A program made the position numbers and the translations under genes. Below the pieces are notes generated by a model. It worked only from the letters and a program-made list of their open reading frames with translations. It searched no databases and was not told where the DNA came from. Positions 1 to 6,231 of a stretch of 27,090 nt of DNA are shown piece after piece. The stretch is from positions 1 to 27,090 of the IMG/VR virus record IMGVR_UViG_3300020169_000090. The stretch is one strand, 5' to 3'. The stretch comes from a virus. Position 1 is the stretch's first letter. Every line of letters begins with the position of its first letter.

Positions 1-244
1 AAGGACCAACTTTCGTGCCTTCCCAAAGAGGGTCTTCTGATATTCGGTCTGTATCAAGCTTTAAGATTAACGTCTGGGTAAACAAGGCTCTGCCGGTGTA
101 GTCTTCGCAGAAAATCCTGACAGCCTTGATAAAGCTTGTGAGCAATGCGTCTTCAGAACTACCGCTAACCCTAAGATAGTCTTTTACGTCAGATAGCGTC
201 AAAGGCTCACTTGTTGGAGCGGTATCAACTACTAGGCCAGCCAT
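1..244 (-). CDS. Head-tail connector protein (gp6-like), 3' end outside window
   Basis: The minus-strand reading frame opens with ATG at 244-242 after a good Shine-Dalgarno (TGAGG) and stays open to the window edge, giving 81 residues of N-terminus. The translation includes LTLSDVKDYLRVSG and a following FIKAVRIFCEDYTGRALFTQ segment. This is the usual start of the phage gp6-like/phiE125 gp8-like head-tail connector (head completion) family, which forms a ring under the portal. Its position downstream of portal, protease and capsid genes on the same strand fits that role. The C-terminal part is missing, so length cannot be compared with the family. Confidence 0.75.
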   Translation of the reverse strand, partial: MAGLVVDTAPTSEPLTLSDVKDYLRVSGSSEDALLTSFIKAVRIFCEDYTGRALFTQTLILKLDTDRISEDPLWEGTKVGP

Positions 245-294
245 ATCAACCTCAATTCTTCCGATGATTTATAATTAAGCTTCCTGAGCAATTT

Positions 295-489
295 TTACTT
301 AATCAGGTTTGGCAAGACTGCCGAGGTTATCATTAATATGTAGACACCCCAGATCATGTTCTCAAGTCTTCCGAACTTTTTGTCCCCAGACTCCATTCTC
401 TCTTCTATTCTCTTATACCTTTCAGCGCAAACTTGCTCATGCGTGTCTATTTTGGCTGCGACCAAATCCACCGTATTGCTGTCGCTCAT
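295..489 (-). CDS. Small XhlA-like membrane-anchored protein
   Basis: A 64-residue protein with a charged, probably coiled-coil N-terminal part (residues 1-42, including RYKRIEERMESGDKKFGRLE) and one C-terminal hydrophobic segment (about 45-62, MIWGVYILMITSAVLP). This arrangement resembles hemolysin XhlA-type phage proteins, which are membrane-associated accessory lysis proteins, but the match is by architecture only. It lies in the structural module, 50 bp upstream of the connector gene, with an AGGGCGAG ribosome site before ATG at 489. A minor structural or membrane protein is the alternative. Confidence 0.55.
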   Translation of the reverse strand: MSDSNTVDLVAAKIDTHEQVCAERYKRIEERMESGDKKFGRLENMIWGVYILMITSAVLPNLIK

Positions 490-498
490 GGTCTCGCC

Positions 499-771
499 CT
501 AAAGAGTCTTTTTTGCTGCTTTTTTCCGTGGAGACGGCTTTTTTGCATTTAGACTATCGGTTTCTTTTTCAGCCTTTGCTTTAGGTGCAGGCTTAGTGAC
601 TTCAGGCTCAACCGTTTTTACTTCAATAGCCCAGCCGTTAGCAACAAATCCGTCCAAGGTGGACGATTCCGTGTCTTCATTAGTAGAGATGATAGAGTCA
701 GCCTCTAATAACTGAAGATTACCATCCTTGCTTTGCCAAGGCTTAGGAACGATTATTTTGTATGCCTTCAT
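499..771 (-). CDS. Small structural-module protein with Lys/Ala/Pro-rich tail
   Basis: A 90-residue protein starting at the ATG at 771, preceded by GGAG at the correct distance; an upstream in-frame TTG at 783 overlaps that ribosome site and is unlikely. The N-terminal 55 residues look like a small folded domain. Residues from about 57 onward are rich in K, A, P and E and end in a basic run (KKPSPRKKAAKK), a histone-H1-like disordered tail that could bind DNA or a polyanion. It follows the capsid genes across a terminator, suggesting lower expression than capsid. I do not recognise the family; many phages have a similar small gene between capsid and connector. Confidence 0.6.
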   Translation of the reverse strand: MKAYKIIVPKPWQSKDGNLQLLEADSIISTNEDTESSTLDGFVANGWAIEVKTVEPEVTKPAPKAKAEKETDSLNAKKPSPRKKAAKKTL

Positions 772-781
772 AAAATACTCC

Positions 782-812
782 AAAAAAATTAAAGGGGTCT
801 TGCGACCCCCTT
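782..812 (-). terminator. Intrinsic terminator after capsid and decoration genes
   Basis: On the minus strand a GC-rich hairpin (AAGGGGGTC, loop GCAA, GACCCCTT; arms at plus positions 804-812 and 792-799) is followed by a T-rich run (complement of 782-793). It lies just after the stop of the gene ending at 823 and before the gene starting at 771. This would end or attenuate transcripts carrying capsid and decoration genes, giving them higher expression than the genes downstream. Confidence 0.8.
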
Positions 813-822
813 AACTCACTTT

Positions 823-1272
823 TTACACAGCCGACAAAGTGTCAGCGTCAGTGCTGTGTCGGGCAGAGCCTTTCACAATTGAGACAGCGTAAGGAGTACC
901 ATTGGTGTGAGTGCCTGTGAAATCAGCCACTACCCGCAGGTATCGCTTTCCGCCCACATAACCGATAGAGGTTACTTGTGGAGTCTCAGCGTTATCATCC
1001 AGAGTCAAAAAGATTCCGTTTGAATCTACTGTGCCGTCCGTAACATGCAACGCAGAAGTTACCGCGCTGTAAGTAGAGTCGTCATCAGAGTCTTCAAGTT
1101 TGAAATCAATCTTAACGCTTGAGCTTAAAGTATCGCCCTCAACGCCTGTGTCCACTACTGCCATAGCAGACTCAAAGCCTTGAAGATCAACACCAGTACC
1201 ATTAGCGTCAGCCGTTCCGACCACTGGAGCGATAGACTGAATGACCTTGACGTTATTAGCTAAGTCTTTCAT
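823..1272 (-). CDS. Putative head decoration/minor structural protein
   Basis: A 149-residue beta-rich, acidic protein directly downstream of the major capsid gene (10 bp gap, AAGGAG ribosome site). It contains the pattern VDLQGFESAMAVVDTG, a following KLEDSDDDSTYSAV segment, and YLRVVADFTGT near residues 107-120. This resembles a widespread family of phage structural proteins encoded just after HK97-type capsids and often assumed to decorate or stabilise the head. The function is inferred from position and general resemblance; no decoration activity is shown by the sequence. It is followed by a terminator, making it the last gene of the highly expressed capsid pair. Confidence 0.65.
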   Translation of the reverse strand: MKDLANNVKVIQSIAPVVGTADANGTGVDLQGFESAMAVVDTGVEGDTLSSSVKIDFKLEDSDDDSTYSAVTSALHVTDGTVDSNGIFLTLDDNAETPQVTSIGYVGGKRYLRVVADFTGTHTNGTPYAVSIVKGSARHSTDADTLSAV

Positions 1273-1282
1273 TTATATCTCC

Positions 1283-2494
1283 TTATGCAGAAATCTTCTG
1301 CTTAACAATTGCTTCAGCCAGAATTACCTGACCACCTACTCTGCGGCGAGCAATGTAGCGCACGTTGCCAGTTGTAGCTTGAGTGAACGGATCGCGTAAT
1401 ACGGCTAGCGCAACACGGTCAACGATCATATAGCCTCTCTGGAAATCACCAAACGCTACAGGGTAGTTACCAGCGCCGACATTCGGCATATCTGCCGCTT
1501 CAACGTATGAGTAGCCCAAGATAGTGTTGGGTGAACCGCTCTCTAAGCTCATGCCAGCTTGGAAGACGTATTGACCAGCAGTGTCCTTGAGCTTGCGGAT
1601 AGCAGCCAAAGTAGTCCGGTTAAATACGAAAGTAGCATTACGGCCATAATCAGACTTAATGCTATGCACCAAGGTGATTAAGCCATCGCCAGTCAGTAAT
1701 GCGCCAGCGCCAGAGTTGACTTCAGCTACATCAGAGTTAGTCATAAAGCCTTCAGGCTTGCCTACAGCGTTTCCACTGACGAAAGCTGCGCCTTCTGCTT
1801 TAGCCATCTGCTCAGTGAACTCAGACTGCATTTCTGCTTCAAGGTCAAAGACTGAATCTTCAAGATCCTGCTCTGAGATATCTACCAAGGCATACTGTTC
1901 GTGAGCCGGAATTTCTTCCAAGCCTACTTGATAGCCGGTAGTCTCTGCGCGAGTGCCACTTTCAGCAACCCAAGCTGCTGCGAATTGACCAGTACGCTTA
2001 GGAACTTGAATAGATCGCTGTGCAGTTGAGCGTGTTCGCGCAATGCTTCGGATCGGAGAGATCTCAGTGATGCCTTTGATTAACTCTCGGACATACTCTG
2101 GGGGCGCTAAGTAGCCACCAGTGCTGTCGTTGCTAACCGTTAAAGCTTTGCGCTCTTCTGGAGAGATCCCTTCAATACCTTTACGGCAAAAAGAGTCCCA
2201 TGCTTCCAAAGCTTGATCGCGCTGCTTAGATTCTGCACCAGAGGCAGGACGGCGTAACATGGTTTCCATGCGATCCATCTGGTCTTTGATGTTTTCGTTT
2301 TGCTGCTTTTGGAGAGTGATTTGCTGGTTCACTTCTTCAAGAGAGTCAAGCTTAGATTCAATCTTGCCGATTTTCTCATCCAGAAGTGGATCATTCACAC
2401 CCTTAGCAACATTTTCCAACTTTTGGTCGTAGCTTTTTTTGAATTCATCAAAAGCTTGGCCCATGTCGGAGATGGCGTTTTTAATGTCGTCCAT
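1283..2494 (-). CDS. HK97-family major capsid protein
   Basis: A 403-residue protein of usual HK97-fold length. Residues 1-80 are highly charged and helical (coiled coil), matching the delta/scaffold domain that is normally removed by the prohead protease. The folded region begins around residue 117 (ALTVSNDSTGGYLAPPEY), the typical start of Phage_capsid family domains, and continues with TRSTAQRSIQVPKRTG, the E-loop/P-domain region and a C-terminal A-domain with FGDFQRGYMIVDR. The start ATG has GGAGCG upstream. The protease gene lies immediately upstream (11 bp). Cleavage probably falls between about residues 85 and 118, but the exact site cannot be read. Confidence 0.95.
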   Translation of the reverse strand: MDDIKNAISDMGQAFDEFKKSYDQKLENVAKGVNDPLLDEKIGKIESKLDSLEEVNQQITLQKQQNENIKDQMDRMETMLRRPASGAESKQRDQALEAWDSFCRKGIEGISPEERKALTVSNDSTGGYLAPPEYVRELIKGITEISPIRSIARTRSTAQRSIQVPKRTGQFAAAWVAESGTRAETTGYQVGLEEIPAHEQYALVDISEQDLEDSVFDLEAEMQSEFTEQMAKAEGAAFVSGNAVGKPEGFMTNSDVAEVNSGAGALLTGDGLITLVHSIKSDYGRNATFVFNRTTLAAIRKLKDTAGQYVFQAGMSLESGSPNTILGYSYVEAADMPNVGAGNYPVAFGDFQRGYMIVDRVALAVLRDPFTQATTGNVRYIARRRVGGQVILAEAIVKQKISA

Positions 2495-2505
2495 CGTTTC
2501 GCTCC

Positions 2506-3378
2506 TTAAAAGGTTTTTAGTGTTTGAGTTAGGGTTTTTACGGCTTGCGCCAAATCAGCAGGACTTTCAGCATCGCGCTGAATGAATGCTTCATGAACGG
2601 CCTTAGCCGCTACTTTCGCTTCTGAACGAGAAAGATGAAAAACATCGCGCAGTTCATTTTCCCATTCTCTAATTGAAATCTCATCAGCCTTTACAGAACG
2701 AACCTTGGCCTTCGGGTTCATTGGGAAAGTTACCAGTGAGATCTCCATTAATTCTACTTCCTTGATTAACCGCCTTTTGGTCTTAGCGTCATAGCTCTGA
2801 CCTTTGGGGCTAACTCGGAATCCAATAGACAGCCCGTCAAGAGCGCCCATCTTCATTAGTTCGTATGCTTCTTGCCCTGCTTGGGTCTTCATTGCCAATC
2901 GACCACGGACTTTAAGCCCCTTGCCGTCTTCTTCAATCTCCTCAAAGATTCCAATAGGCATATCAGTTTTGTGTTGGTATAAGAGCTTCACCCCTTTAGG
3001 GCCGGTTTTCTTTATGCTTTTCAGGAATGCTCCTTCCAGAACCACATCATTTCCTAGGTCTGTGTTGTTAAAGATAGACCCGTAGCCCTCAAAGACTCCG
3101 TAATTCTCGCTGTCTTCGTCGTATGCCTTTATCTCAGACTTAAACTCAATATACTCTTCGCTGCCTTTCTCTGAGATTACTTCGTCGTCAGACTCTTCGG
3201 CTTCTTCGGCCTCATCTAAGTCTTTTTCAAACTCTACGATATATGAGTCTTCAGTCTCGGTTACTGAACGAACGTGCTTTTCTTCTGCTTTGTGCGCTTC
3301 ATTTGATAAAGCATCTAGGCAATCTGAAAACCTCTGTCCTGCATCCGTATATTCTTCAAGCATAGTTTCATCTTCCAT
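2506..3378 (-). CDS. HK97-family prohead protease
   Basis: A serine protease of the phage prohead-protease family (herpesvirus assemblin-like fold) that trims the capsid delta domain and itself during head maturation. The core runs from about residue 95 (VFEGYGSIFNNTDLGND) to 225. H136 in LLYQHKTDMPIG and S184 in DGLSIGF line up with the catalytic His and Ser; the conserved VELMEISLVTFPMNPKA closes the domain. Unusually, about 90 acidic residues precede the core (for example EEAEESDD), and a C-terminal helical tail of about 60 residues follows. The ATG at 3378 lacks a clear ribosome site; ATG at 3363 (residue 6) with GGAAGA upstream is a plausible alternative start. Confidence 0.9.
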   Translation of the reverse strand: MEDETMLEEYTDAGQRFSDCLDALSNEAHKAEEKHVRSVTETEDSYIVEFEKDLDEAEEAEESDDEVISEKGSEEYIEFKSEIKAYDEDSENYGVFEGYGSIFNNTDLGNDVVLEGAFLKSIKKTGPKGVKLLYQHKTDMPIGIFEEIEEDGKGLKVRGRLAMKTQAGQEAYELMKMGALDGLSIGFRVSPKGQSYDAKTKRRLIKEVELMEISLVTFPMNPKAKVRSVKADEISIREWENELRDVFHLSRSEAKVAAKAVHEAFIQRDAESPADLAQAVKTLTQTLKTF

Positions 3379-3519
3379 AGAACATTAATGAACTCATCTC
3401 TGCTTTCACTTGATAGCGGAATAGGCATGGAAATCTATTGATTCCATAGAGATTTAACACATCATATCGCAAAGGAAAAGATTCTTAAACAAAAAAACTA
3501 AAATAATGTACGAAATGGG

Positions 3520-3568
3520 TTGACAAACCTCCCTAATAGGTTATTATAACAAACATTGAGCAACGCAA
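3520..3568 (+). promoter_or_regulatory. Early-type promoter P1 with leader box
   Basis: -35 TTGACA (3520-3525), 16 bp spacer, -10 TATTAT (3542-3547), and box CAACGCAA (3561-3568) in the predicted transcript leader. GGG precedes the -35. A near-palindrome GGTTATTATAACAAAC (3539-3554) overlaps the -10. It drives the plus-strand cassette 3591-4418. The surrounding 212-bp gap (3379-3590) also holds an inverted repeat ATGGAA/TTCCAT (3427-3432 and 3442-3447). I see no clear minus-strand promoter for the protease gene there. Confidence 0.75.
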
Positions 3569-3590
3569 TTAACAAACAGAGGGTTACAAC

Positions 3591-3764
3591 ATGGAAAACA
3601 GAGACACATTTGCTAGAGCTGAGTTGGCCAACACTACCCAAGTTTTGGAAATGTTGTTGAGGGCTTTGGAAGAAGGTAATGAGGCCACAACTAGCACTTT
3701 TGTTGATTTGGCTGAACGTACCTTGATAAAGAATCAAAAATTCTTCAAAGCATACAAAGATTAA
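3591..3764 (+). CDS. Small hypothetical early protein (57 aa)
   Basis: ATG at 3591 with GAGGG upstream, TAA at 3762-3764. It is the first gene after promoter P1. The 57-residue product begins MENRDTFARAELANTTQVLE and looks fully helical, with no cysteines or membrane segment. It resembles no family I can name. Its reality rests on the promoter, the ribosome site and the tight chain with the next three genes. The longer open frames on the opposite strand here lack such signals. Confidence 0.6.
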   Translation: MENRDTFARAELANTTQVLEMLLRALEEGNEATTSTFVDLAERTLIKNQKFFKAYKD

Positions 3765-3775
3765 GGAGAGATTGC

Positions 3776-3940
3776 ATGAACCTAGAGTTAACCAAAAACG
3801 AATTGACCCAGCTTAAACTGGCCTTGCTACAAAGAGAGACGCACATTAAAAAGAAAAACTTAGGCGAGAATATGCGAAGAGACGCTGAGAGCGCCTTGTT
3901 TAAGATTGTGCGAGCTTGTGCTAGCGAAGGGGCGGCGTAA
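3776..3940 (+). CDS. Small helical hypothetical protein (54 aa)
   Basis: ATG at 3776 preceded by AAGGAGAG; TAA at 3938-3940 overlaps the start of the next gene (TAATG). The product, beginning MNLELTKNELTQLKLALLQR, is a basic, leucine-rich, probably coiled-coil peptide. This pattern is common in small phage early proteins of unknown role. No specific function can be assigned. Confidence 0.6.
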   Translation: MNLELTKNELTQLKLALLQRETHIKKKNLGENMRRDAESALFKIVRACASEGAA

Positions 3941-4107
3941 TGAGCGTTGATAACTACCCAGCAGGGGCTTGGACAGACCCTAGAGCGCCTTGGAATGAGA
4001 AATGCTGCCCAATGTGCCTTGGAGCAATAGAAGAGACTGAGCATTTTGTTTGGGGCCGCAGTGCCGAGTGTTTAGATTGCGATTGGACTTATGAGGAGGA
4101 TGTATGA
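3940..4107 (+). CDS. Small CxxC zinc-ribbon-like protein (55 aa)
   Basis: ATG 3940-3942 shares its A with the preceding stop; TGA ends at 4107 inside an ATGA overlap with the next gene. Two cysteine pairs, CCPMC around residue 22-26 and CLDC near residues 44-47, are about 20 residues apart, the geometry of a small zinc ribbon. This resembles phage-encoded proteins similar to restriction-alleviation Lar-type zinc ribbons, but homology is not established. Translationally coupled to both neighbours. Confidence 0.6.
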   Translation: MSVDNYPAGAWTDPRAPWNEKCCPMCLGAIEETEHFVWGRSAECLDCDWTYEEDV

Positions 4108-4418
4108 GGTTTACAGGTTGGGATAGCAGGTCTTACGTTATTACTCCAAGAATGAAAGAGCGAATGGGTTATGACTCTGACCGATACCCGCCCCTTTACC
4201 CTTGGAAGACTGCCGTATGGTTTGCCCATCATCAAACTTCTGAGGTTGTTGCTGACTTTATTGGTGACAATCCAAGTGTTTTGCGATCTAGTGACGTTGC
4301 TAGGGATTGCAGTAGACCGCCATTCTCCTTGAGACTTAAAAGACCGTTTAGAAGCCCTGAGACGGTAGCGTTTAGAAAAGAAATTGCCAGAAGGTTGTGG
4401 GAGAAAAGATCTAGCTAA
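4104..4418 (+). CDS. Hypothetical basic protein (104 aa)
   Basis: Last gene of the plus-strand cassette; ATG at 4104 in an ATGA overlap, with GAGGAGG upstream. The protein is basic and aromatic-rich near the N-terminus (residues 1-45) and Arg-rich at the C-terminus (PFRSPETVAFRKEIARRLWE). No family is recognised. Its 3' end overlaps the 3' end of the minus-strand gene 4411-4602 by 8 bp, so the two transcripts are complementary there. No terminator is visible after it. Confidence 0.6.
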   Translation: MRFTGWDSRSYVITPRMKERMGYDSDRYPPLYPWKTAVWFAHHQTSEVVADFIGDNPSVLRSSDVARDCSRPPFSLRLKRPFRSPETVAFRKEIARRLWEKRSS

Positions 4419-4602
4419 CTTGGTTGGTTGGATCCATTCTAGCCAGCTCTACAACTTCAGCTAACCCCCGCCAAGCTGACTCCTCTTCTGCAACCTCTAC
4501 CATGTCCTCAATAATTCTGTCCAACTCTACGAAATCCGCTTGCGTTAGAACGTCTTTATCTAAGATATTTAAAGCCTCGTCATAAAGTGAAAACTCATCC
4601 AT
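4411..4602 (-). CDS. Very acidic small protein overlapping the MuF gene; candidate immunity/antitoxin
   Basis: A 63-residue protein with about 18 Asp/Glu and only 4 Lys/Arg, probably all helical (MDEFSLYDEALNILDKDVL at the start). Its ATG lies inside the last codons of the MuF-metallopeptidase gene (8-bp overlap), so it is translationally coupled to it. Small acidic proteins encoded directly downstream of toxin-domain genes are often immunity proteins, and MuF proteins carry polymorphic toxin domains in some phages; this assignment is inference from position and charge only. It could instead be a minor head-assembly protein. Confidence 0.6.
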   Translation of the reverse strand: MDEFSLYDEALNILDKDVLTQADFVELDRIIEDMVEVAEEESAWRGLAEVVELARMDPTNQVS

Positions 4603-6229
4603 CGTTCAATATATCCTCTATCAACTTCAAAAATTCAGGATCTACAAGTTCTTTTCGTCTCATGGCCCAAACTGAGAAGTTTTCAGCAAACCACTCCACA
4701 GACTTTGTATCTCCGTATTTAGTTGGGGATTTTCTGTTCCTGTGAGGCGCTAATCTTAGAACCTCTTTCTCCCATTTGCCCATTATATACTGTTCAGCTT
4801 TTTCTATCCCCTTTATTTGGTGGACATGATGGCCAAATTCGTGATACATAATGCTTCTTATTCTATCGCTACCTTCTGACCAATACTCCTCTGATCCATT
4901 AGGCTTTTTTAGATTTCCGTCTCCTTGCTTCCAAGTTGACGCTGGCTTGCTATTTTTGTGTATCAAGTTATTTTTAAAGTATTCGGTATTGATACCCATA
5001 ACCCCGTCACCCATATCCGCGCCTGATCGACTGCCCTTTCTTATCTTTGTGTAGCCTCTTATTGGAGGGATTTTGAAAAGATTTGCGAGAATGGAAAGCT
5101 CTCTGTCTACCTGCTCCATGACAATAAAAGCGCCTTCTACATCTTTGAAGTGTTTGCTTACGGTTTCCGAGGTGTACTGAGTGATTTTTCTCCCGTTGTA
5201 CCTTGACTTTAGCTGTGCAACGCCATAGGCGTCAGTATTTGATGTCCTTAGCCGATCACTCATACCTTTTCTGGCATTTTTAAAGCTAAGTTTTCCTGCT
5301 ACCATTTGAGCACGAATCTCTGAGTCATTTAATCCTATAGGCAAGCCGTCTGGCCCCGCCCTAACTTCCCTCTCTAAGATAGGATCATCGCCCCTGCTTG
5401 GGGCTTCGGTATCTTCTATGTCGTCTTCTTGGTCAACATAGAGGATTACGCATCTACAATTGATAACGTTCTTAGCCCCGCCCTTTGGATCTCCCGAATA
5501 AGCCATCCTAGAGCCGTCCGGCATAAAGAAGTCTTCGTCCATTTGCGCCGTCTCACCATTCATGGCGCTGTGGGTTGATCTGGTGCGGCTGTCAGCCGTT
5601 GATACCCACTGCTTAACCATTTGCACCCCAAAAGAGTCTGAAACCCTCCTGTGGTACTCGTCATTGGCAAAAGACTGTGCGCTATGGGTCTCAGTTCTTG
5701 CTATAACCGCTGCTCTTTTGCGGTTTATAGGTGAGAAGGTTTTTGTCAGTGACCTAGCTATCTGGTCAAGGGTTTGGTCTTCTCCACGAAGGAATGACAC
5801 CTCTGACAGAATAGACTCTCCGTAAGATCTGGATATTCCAGCAAACATGGGTTGCCTGCCCTTAAAGTAGATATTAACAGACCTTTCAAACTCATCGCTT
5901 CTGCCAAAGCTAAAGCCCTCGCTCTTTTGAGCTAGCTTGGAGTACCTGTCGTTGTTGTAGGCGTAAACTGAGTCAAAGGTTCTACGAACCTGCGCCTTTA
6001 GTACAGCGTCTAGCTCTTCGCTTATCATGCGAGTTATTGAGCTGTAACTGGGATCTTCGCCTTGCCTTACTTGGCTAGCTACAACGCGGACAGCTTTATT
6101 GAATACACCGTCAACCTTCTTCTGGAACCCTTTATCCAAGCGGTTCCTTAGCTTTGTTTGGTCTCTAGCGTACCGCCTAGCTGATACTTTTCCTTGCCGG
6201 AATTGGTATATCTGCTTTAGAGCTAGCAT
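4595..6229 (-). CDS. MuF/SPP1 gp7-like head morphogenesis protein fused to a zinc metallopeptidase domain
   Basis: A 544-residue two-part protein. Residues about 15-265 are a minor head (Phage_Mu_F) region, with the conserved IARTETHSAQ (177-185), WVSTADSRTRSTHSAMNGE (208-226) and NCRCVI (257-262). Such proteins sit in the head near the portal and may be ejected with DNA. After a linker (270-290), the C-terminal part contains HEFGHH (463-468), a zincin HExxH motif, with WFAENFS (513-519) downstream; E516 could be the third ligand, as in gluzincins. MuF fusions to toxin-like enzymatic domains are known from temperate phages, so this may be an injected effector. A role in head maturation is the alternative. 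It starts 2 bp after the portal stop. Confidence 0.88.
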   Translation of the reverse strand: MLALKQIYQFRQGKVSARRYARDQTKLRNRLDKGFQKKVDGVFNKAVRVVASQVRQGEDPSYSSITRMISEELDAVLKAQVRRTFDSVYAYNNDRYSKLAQKSEGFSFGRSDEFERSVNIYFKGRQPMFAGISRSYGESILSEVSFLRGEDQTLDQIARSLTKTFSPINRKRAAVIARTETHSAQSFANDEYHRRVSDSFGVQMVKQWVSTADSRTRSTHSAMNGETAQMDEDFFMPDGSRMAYSGDPKGGAKNVINCRCVILYVDQEDDIEDTEAPSRGDDPILEREVRAGPDGLPIGLNDSEIRAQMVAGKLSFKNARKGMSDRLRTSNTDAYGVAQLKSRYNGRKITQYTSETVSKHFKDVEGAFIVMEQVDRELSILANLFKIPPIRGYTKIRKGSRSGADMGDGVMGINTEYFKNNLIHKNSKPASTWKQGDGNLKKPNGSEEYWSEGSDRIRSIMYHEFGHHVHQIKGIEKAEQYIMGKWEKEVLRLAPHRNRKSPTKYGDTKSVEWFAENFSVWAMRRKELVDPEFLKLIEDILNDG

Positions 6230-6231
6230 TG

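Noticed and set aside
3498-4044. Two minus-strand open frames (79 and 99 aa) opposite the small plus-strand genes
   Set aside because: They lack ribosome sites, have hydrophobic/cysteine-rich nonsense-like composition, and conflict with four coupled plus-strand genes that have promoter P1 and strong ribosome sites.
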